This document shows, in pieces, positions 16,306 through 25,285 of a DNA stretch of 64,000 nucleotides (position 1 is its first letter; each line of letters opens with the position of its first letter). This DNA is from Bythopirellula polymerisocia (GTDB taxonomy: Bacteria > Planctomycetota > Planctomycetia > Pirellulales > Lacipirellulaceae): contig NZ_SJPS01000001.1 of the NCBI RefSeq assembly GCF_007860015.1, forward strand, positions 1,178,001 to 1,242,000, in the 5' to 3' direction. The translations under genes and the position numbers were made by a program. The notes under the pieces were generated by a model that worked only from the letters and a program-made list of their open reading frames with translations, did not search any database and was not told the DNA's origin.

Positions 16306-16358
16306 ATTCAGCACACATGCACCAAAGACAATTGGCTGTGTTCTCGCAAGGATTAGGA

Positions 16359-16757
16359 ATGACAGAAAATGCAAAATTCGTGAATTGGCTGCTGGGGTTA
16401 GTAGGAGGGGTCATTGGCGGAGTCTTGGGCTACTTTGCTTTCTTTCTCATGGTTCGGCAGGGTCTGTACGCCATGGTATTGCCAGGGGCACTCCTGGGGC
16501 TCGGCTGCGGATTGCTGTCAGGGTTTCACTCCAACACATTGGGGGTCCTCTGCGGTGTCGTGGCGGTATTGTTTGGATTCTTTATCGAGTGGCAGTTTGC
16601 CCCTTTTAGTAGCGACGACAGTTTTGCCTACTTCATCACGCATGTGCACTCGCTTAAGCCAATGACACTCGTCATGATTGCCATAGGTGGGCTCTTCGGT
16701 TTTTGGTTTGGCAAGGGCCGCGCTGGAGGCGTTTGGTTGCGGCGCGGCAAAAAGTGA
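16359..16757 (+). CDS. Small membrane protein, unknown function
   Basis: The 132-residue product (MTENAKFVNWLL) has four predicted membrane helices (about 10-32, 38-58, 60-80, 105-122), glycine-rich and tightly spaced, and a basic C-terminus. The ATG at 16359 has AGGAttAGGA just upstream and is chosen over one at 16317. No family recognised. Confidence 0.55.
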   Translation: MTENAKFVNWLLGLVGGVIGGVLGYFAFFLMVRQGLYAMVLPGALLGLGCGLLSGFHSNTLGVLCGVVAVLFGFFIEWQFAPFSSDDSFAYFITHVHSLKPMTLVMIAIGGLFGFWFGKGRAGGVWLRRGKK

Positions 16758-16800
16758 TTCAGATGAGAAGTAGGATGGAAATGTTTGTTGCAAGATACTC

Positions 16801-17667
16801 ATGGTGAAAAAGCGAACCACTCCCGATAAGAAAAAAAGTTCGCCGCGATCCACCGCTGGCACTGAACGGTACACGATCCATCTGATTTCCGGCTCGACGG
16901 GCGATCTGCTTTTTCGACTCGCCTCGGTGGCGGAGACGCAGTTTTCAGGGATCGAGTTTGAGATCCTCTCGCACCCCCTGGCAGACACACACGAAAAATT
17001 GGAACGGGTACTGCAAGGAATCGCCGGTCCCCGCGCGATCGTGATTCATGGACTTCCCGATGCGAGCTCCAAGCAATTTGTACGGTCGTATTGTGTACGC
17101 CAGCTCCTGCCCCACTTTGATGCGACCGGGCCATTGTTTGATTTCATGGCAGATTGTGTCGGTCAGCTGGCGGACAACGATCTTTCGCAATTGCACAAAG
17201 TGGATGCCGCATATCGGCGTCGAATCGAGGCGATGGAGTTCGCCATGGAGCACGACGACGGTCTAGGTGGAGCGACGCTCAAGGAAGCCGACATTGTGAT
17301 CGTGGGGCTAAGTCGCGTGAGCAAGAGTCCTACGACGCTCTATCTCGGTTCACGAGGCTACAAGGTGGCGAATGTGTCGATCTCACCAGAAACAGGTTTC
17401 CCCTCAGAACTTGCACGGGTTGGTAAGAAGAAGATTATCGCCTTCACAATGCAGCCCAAACGGCTGCACGAGATTCGCGTCGAGAGGATGAAACATGCCG
17501 GCGCCGGTGGCACTGACTACGACGACCTGCAGAGTGTGATTCGGGAAGTGCTGGAATGTGAACAGGAGTGCCGCCGGCGCGGTTATCCGATTATCGACGT
17601 GACGAATTTGACCATTGAACAGACGGCGGTGCAAGTAATGAAAGCACTCGGGGTTACTGCAACTTAA
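16801..17667 (+). CDS. ppsR: Pyruvate,water/phosphate dikinase regulatory protein (kinase/phosphorylase)
   Basis: The 288-residue protein matches the PSRP/PpsR (DUF299) family that phosphorylates and reactivates PEP synthase or pyruvate,phosphate dikinase using ADP. Features: an N-terminal YTIHLISGSTGDLLFRLAS in place of the usual sdStGeTa motif, and near residue 160 the P-loop-like ADIVIVGLSRVSKSPTTLYLGSRGYKVANVSI followed by PSELARV, the family signature. A basic 20-residue tail (KKRTTPDKKKSS) precedes the domain. It controls the switch between gluconeogenesis and glycolysis. The target dikinase gene is not in the window. Confidence 0.88.
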   Translation: MVKKRTTPDKKKSSPRSTAGTERYTIHLISGSTGDLLFRLASVAETQFSGIEFEILSHPLADTHEKLERVLQGIAGPRAIVIHGLPDASSKQFVRSYCVRQLLPHFDATGPLFDFMADCVGQLADNDLSQLHKVDAAYRRRIEAMEFAMEHDDGLGGATLKEADIVIVGLSRVSKSPTTLYLGSRGYKVANVSISPETGFPSELARVGKKKIIAFTMQPKRLHEIRVERMKHAGAGGTDYDDLQSVIREVLECEQECRRRGYPIIDVTNLTIEQTAVQVMKALGVTAT

Positions 17668-17728
17668 GTACAGTGATAGCATCGCGACACAGGCCGAGAA
17701 CCCTCTGTATTCACTATTCTCGCTGCAC

Positions 17729-17861
17729 TTGACTGTGATTGGAGTGCTGGTACGATCTTCTCGTTTGAATTTCCCTGAATTCGAAAGAAGAGGGTCTAAA
17801 GCGAGTTAATTCATTGTCCCTTTTTCAGTCTTAGAAACTTAAGAACAGTAATGTTGTTCTT
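17729..17861 (+). promoter_or_regulatory. Candidate promoter and small palindrome upstream of the barrel protein
   Basis: TTGACT (17729-17734), 16 bases, TACGAT (17751-17756) looks like a weak sigma70 promoter. About 85 bases further, aagaaca/tgttctt (17841-17861) forms a 7-base inverted repeat that could be an operator or a leader hairpin. Confidence 0.3.
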
Positions 17862-17937
17862 AATCACGGGATTAGGAGGATTGGTCTCTTGGTCTTGATG
17901 CCTTATCGCGAGCCGTGAACTAACCAAAGGGTGCGAG

Positions 17938-19011
17938 ATGCATCGCTGGCAGATTGCTCCCATTCTTCTAACTGCGATGACCTCATTGATGGGGTATCCG
18001 ACCATTGCGGCCCAGACTGCCATTGCTAGTGATGCAACTGTCAGTTTCGAATTGTCTTCCAGCATCGATCTCGAATCTGCGGCTGAGATTTCGCCAGTGC
18101 TGGCAGAATCTGCAGAAAGCAGACCGGGCCCACCCGGTGGGGATCGCTCGCCTGTGAGTAGCCGGGCGTATTGGTTTCCTGTACAGAATCTGCGGAGCCA
18201 GCCCGGCGATTGGTCGCAAGCGGGGACCGAACTCAACTTGGCTGCACCGCTCTCGCTAAAGCCGGGCAATATCTGGTTGGCCACCGGCAATGTCGAATAC
18301 ATGTCGATCAACACAATGGCCGTGCTGCCCGACTCGCAATTGCCGGTGCCGGGTGAGCTATGGAATATCGGTTTGGGCGTGATGAACTTTCGCGAACTGG
18401 ACAATGGCTGGGATTCCGGCACGATTATCTCGATCGGTTCGGCCAGCGATCGGCCCTTTGCTGCCTTGCGGGATATGACTGCCACAGCGATCGCCTTTGT
18501 GGAGATTCCACATGGAGAGAGAGACGCTTGGAATCTAAGTCTGTTCTACTCGCCTACGTCTCAGTTGCCTTATCCGCTGCCAGGGGTGGCCTATGTTTGG
18601 CGCCCCAGCGAGACTTTCACTGCGAACATCGGCGTGCCGTTCTCGCTCAATTATCAGCCGACCAAGACCTTCACCCTCACGGCGAGCTATTTTCCCCTTA
18701 CCAATTTTGATGTCCTAGCGAAGTGGCAACTGAATGACTACTGGAGCCTCTACAGCAGTTATCGAGTGGTCAACGAGACCTACTGGCTTGATGAGCGGCT
18801 CGACAAGAACCAGCGGTTCTACCTCTTCGATCAACGCGTTTCACTGGGCGCGCGGCGGAAACTCTTTGCGGGGCTGAGTTTAGATGTCTGGGGCGGATAT
18901 GTTTTCGATCGTGAAGTGTTTCAGTCGGAATCATTCTCAGACAATCGCCAAGACGAGATCAGCATCGATCCTGGTTTCTTGGGCGTGGTGCAGTTGAGCT
19001 GGTCCCGCTGA
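17938..19011 (+). CDS. DUF6268-like outer membrane beta-barrel protein
   Basis: The 357-residue protein has an N-terminal signal (ILLTAMTSLMGYPTIAAQTAIA), a low-complexity linker, then repeated amphipathic strands ending in aromatics (LWNIGLGVMNFRELDNGWDSGTIISIGSASDRPF, NLSLFYSPTSQLPYPLPGVAYVWRPSETFTANIGVPFSLNYQPTKTFTLTASYFPL) and a final LGVVQLSWSR strand. This matches the DUF6268 family common in Planctomycetes. Location would be the outer membrane; ligand unknown. Single-gene unit with its own leader. Confidence 0.65.
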   Translation: MHRWQIAPILLTAMTSLMGYPTIAAQTAIASDATVSFELSSSIDLESAAEISPVLAESAESRPGPPGGDRSPVSSRAYWFPVQNLRSQPGDWSQAGTELNLAAPLSLKPGNIWLATGNVEYMSINTMAVLPDSQLPVPGELWNIGLGVMNFRELDNGWDSGTIISIGSASDRPFAALRDMTATAIAFVEIPHGERDAWNLSLFYSPTSQLPYPLPGVAYVWRPSETFTANIGVPFSLNYQPTKTFTLTASYFPLTNFDVLAKWQLNDYWSLYSSYRVVNETYWLDERLDKNQRFYLFDQRVSLGARRKLFAGLSLDVWGGYVFDREVFQSESFSDNRQDEISIDPGFLGVVQLSWSR

Positions 19012-19058
19012 TAGCAGGCCCACTTTGTACCGAGTCGGAAGTCGGGTAAGATAGGGCT

Positions 19059-19931
19059 ATGAAACCCTTGCAACGCTGCCTGCTGTTCGCCATTTTATTG
19101 GGATCGTTTGTCTCGTCCGCGACAGCCCTGACCAATCAGGTCGTTTTTTTCAATGGCTTCCTAGCCGATACGAGTCCCGGTACAGGGCTGGGGATTCTCA
19201 ATACAACACTTTCCGGACTCGGCATCCCTGGCTATCAGGGCAAGCTCTTCGAGTGGACCCAACGGCAACAGGCATTTGATTGGGTGCAGCAATTCGCAAG
19301 CGACCGTTCTACTTTGGTGCTTGTCGGCCATAGCTTTGGCGGTAACAGCACGTTCCAATTAGCGAATGATTTCCTGAAACCGGCGGGGATCACCGTCGAT
19401 CTCACCATTCAAATCGACCCAGTGAAGAACTTCGATCCCGGTGCGAATAATGTGTTGCCCACCAATGTCGACGTCGGCTTTAATTATTACCAGATCTCCA
19501 CAGGATTCTTTGAACCGCAGGGAGAAGACTTTGTGCAAGGCGCGACGAATTTCAATACTGAAGTGCTTTTCAACGATACTTCGGTTACGCATACCTCGAT
19601 CGACAACGACCCGCGCCTGCACGCACTGATTGGGCAGAACATTCTCGACAACCTCAACGAGCCGAGTGCGGATTTCGACCAGGACGGCGACGTCGATGGA
19701 GCCGATTTCCTCGTCTGGCAACGGAATCCGAGCGTCGGTAATTTGGCCGACTGGCAAACTCAATACGGCGGCGCGCCAGTGCTGTCTGTGGTGCCGGAGC
19801 CTAGTAGCGTCATCCTGCTGCTGGGATTCCTGTGGCCAGCCTTGTGGCGACGATCAAGGCAGCAAGGACGCCACAGTTTCATCGTGGGTCGTACGCCAAA
19901 CGACCCGCCGCCGACGGCTAGGACTGACTAG
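19059..19931 (+). CDS. PEP-CTERM alpha/beta-hydrolase (lipase-like), C-terminus extended by repeat DNA
   Basis: The 290-residue product has a signal peptide (LLFAILLGSFVSSATA), an alpha/beta-hydrolase core with nucleophile elbow GHSFGG near residue 92-97, an Asp in IQIDPVKNFD and a His in the TSIDNDPRLHALIG region as likely acid and base. A dockerin-like loop ADFDQDGDVDGADFLVWQR near 205-223 and a PEP-CTERM tail (VPEPSSVILLLG..WRRSR) follow. Unusually, 24 more residues follow the arginine end of the tail. Their DNA contains a hairpin (19886-19906) and half of a tagcgcct repeat that supplies the TAG stop, so the original stop seems to have been lost. Confidence 0.7.
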   Translation: MKPLQRCLLFAILLGSFVSSATALTNQVVFFNGFLADTSPGTGLGILNTTLSGLGIPGYQGKLFEWTQRQQAFDWVQQFASDRSTLVLVGHSFGGNSTFQLANDFLKPAGITVDLTIQIDPVKNFDPGANNVLPTNVDVGFNYYQISTGFFEPQGEDFVQGATNFNTEVLFNDTSVTHTSIDNDPRLHALIGQNILDNLNEPSADFDQDGDVDGADFLVWQRNPSVGNLADWQTQYGGAPVLSVVPEPSSVILLLGFLWPALWRRSRQQGRHSFIVGRTPNDPPPTARTD

Positions 19932-19945
19932 CGCCTAGCGCCTTC
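19886..19945. repeat. Hairpin plus half repeat at a convergent gene junction
   Basis: gggtcgt/acgaccc (19886-19906) forms a 7-base stem. Bases 19926-19945 contain ctagcgcctagcgcc, one arm of the tagcgcct family. The single CTAG at 19928-19931 is the stop codon of both converging genes. Confidence 0.7.
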
Positions 19946-21001
19946 CAATCGCCGATTCGCTACGCGACCTGCGTAGTCGCGTTCGTAGACGCTGAACTCG
20001 GCCCACACTGGAAAATGGTCGGAGATTTCCAGTGCCTGTTGCTCGGTGAGGTTATAGTTGCGCATCACGTCGAACACTCCCGAGCGACCGGTGTATTCGG
20101 TGGTCGAAGGTTGGTGGAGAATGAGATTGTCGTATTGTTTGTCTTGCCGTGTGTTGGTCCACACGCCGGCAATGGTCGGAAAGATGCCAGGCATTTGGCC
20201 CAGGCGCGAGAGGTGACGGTCGTCGGAGTGGAAGTCGCCCACCAGGATCACATCGTCCTCCTGACGGGCAGAACGCCGCACCACTCGATACACCTCTGCC
20301 AAGGCGTCGAGTTCGTCGTTCACGCGGACGGGATCGGTGCGATTGTTCACCACTGTGAAAGTAAACGCTTCGTCTGGATTCACGCCCCGCGTGCTGAAGG
20401 TTGCTACCAGTGGTTCGGAAAACAACATGTCGTCGGGATCGCTGATCGTGTAGACACTTTGCTGATCGACCTCGATCCGCTCGGTATCGAACAGGAATAA
20501 GAATTGTTCCTGATTGGTGGTGCGGCCCACGCGCTGGCCGATGACATAGTCGAACCGTCGCTGGGGAAAGTTGCCGCCAGGGTTGTTGACAAGTTGTACG
20601 AAGTCGGGGACTAGATAGTCGTTCGTCGAGCGAATTTCCTGGATGGCAACCAGATCGAACTTCCGCACGATGTCGGCCAGCCGAACCATAACATACTGCT
20701 TGGCCGCTTTGGCATTGCCTAAGGATTGGACATTGAACGAGGCGATCCGAATCACAGGACCGCTGTTGGGCTGCCCCGGTGGTTGAATCGAGTTATTGCC
20801 GGTCGAGGTGGATTGATATGGTGAACTAGCCGGCGCATTCCAATTGCCAGGACTTCGATATTGAGTGCTGGAGGGTTGCTGAGAGCTCGGTTGATTTGCA
20901 CCAGGACCCACGGCGATCTGCTGAAGGCCGCCTCCCTGGAGAAACGTCCAGGCAAGCCAACCAATGGCGGCGAGTGTCCCTAATGAAAGTATCCGTTGCA
21001 C
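19928..21001 (-). CDS. Membrane-anchored endonuclease/exonuclease/phosphatase-fold protein
   Basis: The 357-residue protein has an N-terminal membrane anchor (VQRILSLGTLAAIGWLAWTFLQ), a Pro/Ser/Gln linker (about 30-80) and a DNase I-like domain: RIASFNVQSLG (metal-site Asn), LVAIQEIR (metal Glu), TVVNNRTDP, VILVGDFHSD (catalytic Asp with His in place of the common Asn) and a terminal EISDHFPVWAEF (catalytic His). A secreted nuclease or phosphodiesterase is likely. The GTG start at 20999-21001 has an AAGGAGGGGG site 3-4 bases upstream; longer in-frame extensions have none. Its last residues RLEGARR and stop come from a palindromic repeat. Confidence 0.75.
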   Translation of the reverse strand: MQRILSLGTLAAIGWLAWTFLQGGGLQQIAVGPGANQPSSQQPSSTQYRSPGNWNAPASSPYQSTSTGNNSIQPPGQPNSGPVIRIASFNVQSLGNAKAAKQYVMVRLADIVRKFDLVAIQEIRSTNDYLVPDFVQLVNNPGGNFPQRRFDYVIGQRVGRTTNQEQFLFLFDTERIEVDQQSVYTISDPDDMLFSEPLVATFSTRGVNPDEAFTFTVVNNRTDPVRVNDELDALAEVYRVVRRSARQEDDVILVGDFHSDDRHLSRLGQMPGIFPTIAGVWTNTRQDKQYDNLILHQPSTTEYTGRSGVFDVMRNYNLTEQQALEISDHFPVWAEFSVYERDYAGRVANRRLEGARR

Positions 21002-21214
21002 GACCCCCTCCTTGGGTGACGAACAAAATGGAAAAGTGCGCGCACGCCCACGAGTGGCGCAGCAACGAGCCCGGCAAAAAGTGGACGAAGGGTAGCGAAT
21101 TGCTGCTATCGAGGCCAGAGAGGTTTTACCTTCGGGAAAGGGGATAGGCACCGTGCCGCATTCTTCTCTGGCGATTTCTACTCTTCGCTAGCACGGAGCA
21201 AGTCCCCATTCCTG

Positions 21215-21739
21215 CTAGCGTCGCGCGTGCTTCACCAGATGGCCTAACTCGGGGAGGATCAATTTGTCCATCGCCAGCCGAACCGCAGCCGACGAGCCAG
21301 GCATCGTTAGCACGAGCGTCCCCTCGATCAATCCGCCGCAGGCACGACTCAGCATCGCCGCAGCGCCAATTTCCTGGTAGCTGAGTGCGCGTAAGAGTTC
21401 GCCGTAGCCGGGGAGTTCCTTGGTCAAGAGTGGCCCGATTGCCTCGGGCGTCTGATCGCGCTCGGCGATGCCTGTGCCTCCTGTCACCAGCACCGCCTCG
21501 ATGTCGTCGCGCGCAGCGAGTTTCGCCACGCACTCGGCGATGGCAGTTGGTTCATCGGGTAAAAGCACACGTTCGATCACTTGATGTCCAGCCCCTTGCA
21601 GACCCTCACCAATAAGTTGCCCGCTGGTATCATTGGCCAAAGTACGGGTGTCGCTCACGGTGAGCACGGCACAGCGGACTGCCGAGGGTGCCGATTGACG
21701 ATGTTCTGCGGCAGAGGGACTGCAATAGCGCTCGGTCAT
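21215..21739 (-). CDS. moaB: Molybdenum cofactor adenylyltransferase family (MoaB/MogA)
   Basis: The 174-residue protein follows the MoaB/MogA fold: CAVLTVSDTRTLANDTSGQLI near residue 25, then VLVTGGTGIAERDQTPEAI (the MPT-binding GGTG motif) and GTLVLTMPGSSAAVRLAMDKLILPELGHLVKH. It adenylates molybdopterin before molybdenum insertion. No other moa/moe genes are in the window. The ATG at 21737-21739 follows GAGG; a TTG eight codons upstream is less likely. Length is normal for MoaB. Confidence 0.87.
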   Translation of the reverse strand: MTERYCSPSAAEHRQSAPSAVRCAVLTVSDTRTLANDTSGQLIGEGLQGAGHQVIERVLLPDEPTAIAECVAKLAARDDIEAVLVTGGTGIAERDQTPEAIGPLLTKELPGYGELLRALSYQEIGAAAMLSRACGGLIEGTLVLTMPGSSAAVRLAMDKLILPELGHLVKHARR

Positions 21740-21884
21740 AGGAAGTGCCTCAAATCGTCGCAACTACAGGAATAGAGGATGGGTTATTCCGGGAATAAGC
21801 ATTCGCTCCCCCTTCAGGCTGGACTATAATTAAGCATAGCCACTTGCATATTGGCCTGTCACCCATTCGCCTTCAAATCTTGCC

Positions 21885-23099
21885 ATGTCCGATTGTCGAT
21901 TGATTTTGTCCCTGCTCTCAGTGACCTTGGTGTCGTCTGGCAATCACTCCTGCGCCGATGTGTTTCATCTGGCAGAGGGTGGGCAAGTGGTCGGGCAACT
22001 TGTCGAGAGCGGGGAGGACGGCCAATATGTTGTGAAATCTAAGCTGGGTGGCATCGTCACTCTCACCAAAGAGCAAGTGGAAGATGTCGAAAAGCAAAGC
22101 GAGCATCAGCAAAACTATGAGGCCCGGAGCCGCGCCCTTCCCGACACGGTCGCCGCCCATCGCTCGCTGGCTGATTGGTGCAAGCAGAATTCGCTTTCCG
22201 ATCTGGCTGATCACCACTTGCAGAGAATTCTGGAGTTGGATCCCGACGACCCGCAAGCACGGGCTAGCTTAGGCTACCAGCTTCATAAAGGTAAATGGCT
22301 CACTCGCGACGAAATCATGGCCGTGCGTGGCATGCACTTCTACGAAGGCAAGTATCGCACAGCTCAGGACATCGCCCTGCGTGAACGGGCCAAGGTTCGC
22401 GAGACAAGCTCGGCTGAATGGTTTCAACAGCTTCGCCTTTGGCGAGACTGGCTCGATTCCAAACGTGGTACTCGCGCCGACGAAGCCTTGACCAACTTGC
22501 GTGCCGTGACCGACCCTGCGGCGGCCACCTCGCTGGTGAAGCTTCTCAATAGCGAAAGGGATCTGGATGTCCGCGATCTGTGGATGGAAATCCTGGCCCA
22601 AGTCGATCATCCCGCCGCAGTCGGAAAGTTGGTTGACCTCTCGCTCGACGAGCCGGATCGCGAGACGCGGCTGCAGTGTCTCGACTATTTGCTGCGAACC
22701 CGGCGGACCATCGATATCACACCATACATTAAGGCCCTTAAGAGTCGTGACAACGTGACAGTAAACATTGCTGCCGAATGTCTCGGCATGATCGGCAATA
22801 AGGAAGCCATCAGTCCGCTGATCGATGCCTTGGTGACTACCCACAAATTCGCTAATCCCAACGCCCAGCAGGGAGACATGCAAGCCTCGTTCTCACCCGA
22901 CGGAAGTGGCGGAGCTGGTTTCAGTGCCGGTGGGGGACCAAAGATTATTAAGCAAGACCTGCAAAACGTGGAAGTCCGCCGTGCGCTAGTGCAACTCTCC
23001 GGCTCGCAGGATCACGGCTTCAACCCGATGGCGTGGCGGCGGTGGTTTGTGAATCAACAGAGTAGCACGACCTTTATTGATCCGCGACGCGATCAATAA
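21885..23099 (+). CDS. Exported TPR/HEAT-repeat protein, unknown function
   Basis: The 404-residue product begins with a signal-like segment (LILSLLSVTLVSSGNHSCADV), then an SH3-like strand set (FHLAEGGQVVGQLVESGEDGQYVVKSKLGGIVTLTKEQVEDVEKQ), a short TPR-like section (LADHHLQRILELDPDDPQARASLGY) and HEAT repeats (DPAAATSLVKLLNSERDLDVRDLWMEILAQV; NKEAISPLIDALVTTHK). It ends with a glycine-rich segment. Such proteins are common in Planctomycetes and serve as scaffolds; partner unknown. Confidence 0.65.
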   Translation: MSDCRLILSLLSVTLVSSGNHSCADVFHLAEGGQVVGQLVESGEDGQYVVKSKLGGIVTLTKEQVEDVEKQSEHQQNYEARSRALPDTVAAHRSLADWCKQNSLSDLADHHLQRILELDPDDPQARASLGYQLHKGKWLTRDEIMAVRGMHFYEGKYRTAQDIALRERAKVRETSSAEWFQQLRLWRDWLDSKRGTRADEALTNLRAVTDPAAATSLVKLLNSERDLDVRDLWMEILAQVDHPAAVGKLVDLSLDEPDRETRLQCLDYLLRTRRTIDITPYIKALKSRDNVTVNIAAECLGMIGNKEAISPLIDALVTTHKFANPNAQQGDMQASFSPDGSGGAGFSAGGGPKIIKQDLQNVEVRRALVQLSGSQDHGFNPMAWRRWFVNQQSSTTFIDPRRDQ

Positions 23100-23100
23100 G

Positions 23101-23212
23101 AAATTGAACGCGGACAAACGCGGATTTGTCGAATTCGCGCGGATTATGAAACATGAATATCTTCACTCCATGAGTATCCGTCCAATTAGCGCTCATCAGT
23201 GTTCTATTCCTT
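23101..23212. repeat. gcggacaaacgcggat palindromic repeat, degenerate copy
   Basis: The arm gaacgcggacaaacgcggatt and complementary pieces gagtatccgtcc and gcgctcatcagtgttc surround the 3' ends of two convergent genes. It overlaps the last codons and stop of gmd. Confidence 0.65.
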
Positions 23213-24260
23213 CGCTTTCGATCTGCATATCAGAGGAGACCATCATTTTAGCCAGTTGTTCGAAACTTATCGTTGGTTTCCAACCCAATTCACGGTGGGC
23301 CTTGCTCGAGTCACCTAGTAGGTGATCCACTTCCGCCGGACGGAAGTATCGCGGATCGACGCGCACCAGCACACGGCCATCGGGGCCAATACCCGTTTCA
23401 TTCAATCCTTCCCCTTCCCATTTCAGGGGCAGGCCGACTTCTGCAAAACAGATCTCGCAAAACTCTCGCACCGAATGGGCCTCGCCCGTTGAAATGACAT
23501 AGTCAGTCGGCTCCGGTTGCTGCAGCATGAGCCACATGGCCTCGACATAATCGCCGGCAAACCCCCAATCACGCGCAGCCGCCAAATTACCTAGAAACAA
23601 ACAATCCTGTGTACCAATGGCGATTCGCGCAGCAGCGCGACTTATTTTCCTAGTGACGAATGTCTCGCCACGACGTGGAGACTCGTGATTGAATAAGATT
23701 CCGTTTACGGCAAACATCCCGTATGATTTGCGATAAATGGAAGTTGCAAAATAGGCCAGTACCTTTGCCACGGCATAGGGGCTCTGAGGGGCAAAGGGAG
23801 TCGTTTCTGACTGCGGAGACTCCTTAGCAATGCCGAATTGTTCCGAGGAGGAAGCCTGATAAAATTTTGCCCGAATCCCTTCTTCCCGCATGGCCTCCAG
23901 CAAGCGAATCACGCCGATGCCAGTCACATCGGTCGTGTATTCAGGAACTTCAAACGAGACCTTCACATGAGATTGGGCCCCCAGATTGTAAATCTCGTCA
24001 GGTTCGACCGTGCGAAGGACATGGTTGATGCTCGATGCATCGTTCAAATCACCGTGGCAGAGACGCAAGCGGACGTCTGGTTCATGCGGGTCCTGATAGA
24101 TATGGTCGATGCGTTTGGTATTAAAGCATGAACTCCGGCGAATCATACCCCAAACGTCATACCCTTTACTGATCAGCAATTCAGCCAAATAAGATCCATC
24201 TTGGCCAGTGATGCCAGTGATCAAGGCGCGCTTGTTGTTGCGGGGAGGGAACTGAGTCAT
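23196..24260 (-). CDS. gmd: GDP-mannose 4,6-dehydratase
   Basis: The 354-residue short-chain dehydrogenase converts GDP-mannose to GDP-4-keto-6-deoxymannose. Seen: the NADP site [18 protein letters not shown] (residues 12-29), [20 protein letters not shown], the catalytic SSSEQFG (Ser/Glu) and [11 protein letters not shown] (Tyr-x3-Lys), and [14 protein letters not shown]. Length is that of bacterial Gmd. It lies 68 bases downstream of fcl on the same strand, forming the two-gene GDP-L-fucose pathway for envelope glycans. Confidence 0.95.
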   Translation of the reverse strand: MTQFPPRNNKRALITGITGQDGSYLAELLISKGYDVWGMIRRSSCFNTKRIDHIYQDPHEPDVRLRLCHGDLNDASSINHVLRTVEPDEIYNLGAQSHVKVSFEVPEYTTDVTGIGVIRLLEAMREEGIRAKFYQASSSEQFGIAKESPQSETTPFAPQSPYAVAKVLAYFATSIYRKSYGMFAVNGILFNHESPRRGETFVTRKISRAAARIAIGTQDCLFLGNLAAARDWGFAGDYVEAMWLMLQQPEPTDYVISTGEAHSVREFCEICFAEVGLPLKWEGEGLNETGIGPDGRVLVRVDPRYFRPAEVDHLLGDSSKAHRELGWKPTISFEQLAKMMVSSDMQIESEGIEH

Positions 24261-24328
24261 ATGTCAAAAGAGATAAAGTGGAAATGTGACTATGGACTTA
24301 GCAAAAAACTGAGGATTGCAGATGGATT

Positions 24329-25285
24329 CTAATCGGTTTGCCGAGAATTGCTATGCTGCAAGTACCAAGCGTAGGTCTCGGCTATTCCGGTTTGCAACTC
24401 GCGTTGCGGCTGCCAACCCAACTTTTGCAAGCGGCTTACATCAAGCAATTTGCGGGGAGTCCCATCGGGTTTTGTGGAATCGAACACCAACTGGGCCTCG
24501 GGATAGACGATGGCACGGATGATAGCAGCTAACTCGGCAATCGAAACTTCCCTGCCTGTGCCGACGTTAATTGGCTCTTCCTCGTCGTAGTTTTGCAAAA
24601 GAAACCAACAGGCATCGGCCAAATCGGCTATATGCAGAAACTCACGCCGAGAAGTGCCTGAGCCCCAGATGCTGACCTCCAGCGCGCCATCAAGTTTGGC
24701 TTGATGAAACTTGAGAATCAGCGACGGTATCACATGGGAGGATTGCGGATCAAATTTGTCACCCGGACCGTATAGATTCGTTGGCAAGGTGGCAATGAAA
24801 TTACAACCATACTGGCGACGATAGTATTGACACGACTTGAGCCCCGTGATTTTGGCCAGGGCGTACCCTTCGTTCGTTGTTTCCAGTGGGCCAGAGAGTA
24901 AGTATTCCTCGCGCATTGGTTGAGGGCAATCACGGGGATACACACAAGAGCTAGCCAGGTAGAGCAGCTTCTTGACCCCGCTCTGCCAGGCAGCACGTAG
25001 CACGGTAGCTTGCATGAGCAAATTGTCATAGCAGAAATCGACGGGTTCGGCGATGTTGGCACCGATGCCCCCCACTTTGCCAGCTGCATGAATCACATAG
25101 TCGGGCTTCGCTTTGGCAAACCAGCGATCAACGGCATGACCATCCCGCAGATCAAGTTCTTTTCGGGTCGCAGTCAAGACTTTTGTCAGTCCAGCGGACT
25201 GTAATCGCAAGAGCATTTGTGATCCCACCAATCCCCGATGCCCAGTGACAAAGATTCCGTCTTGAGGATTGATGACCTGAGGCAT
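24329..25285 (-). CDS. fcl: GDP-L-fucose synthase
   Basis: The 318-residue epimerase/reductase completes GDP-L-fucose synthesis from the product of Gmd. Motifs: NADP site FVTGHRGLVGSQM (residues 12-24), VGGIGANIAEPVDFCYDNL, the catalytic LASSCVYPRDCPQP (Ser and Cys) and EGYALAKITGLK (Tyr-x3-Lys), then a C-terminal RREFLHIADLADAC. Length fits the family. First gene of a two-gene unit with gmd. GDP-fucose would feed surface polysaccharide; glycosyltransferases are not in the window. Confidence 0.93.
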   Translation of the reverse strand: MPQVINPQDGIFVTGHRGLVGSQMLLRLQSAGLTKVLTATRKELDLRDGHAVDRWFAKAKPDYVIHAAGKVGGIGANIAEPVDFCYDNLLMQATVLRAAWQSGVKKLLYLASSCVYPRDCPQPMREEYLLSGPLETTNEGYALAKITGLKSCQYYRRQYGCNFIATLPTNLYGPGDKFDPQSSHVIPSLILKFHQAKLDGALEVSIWGSGTSRREFLHIADLADACWFLLQNYDEEEPINVGTGREVSIAELAAIIRAIVYPEAQLVFDSTKPDGTPRKLLDVSRLQKLGWQPQRELQTGIAETYAWYLQHSNSRQTD

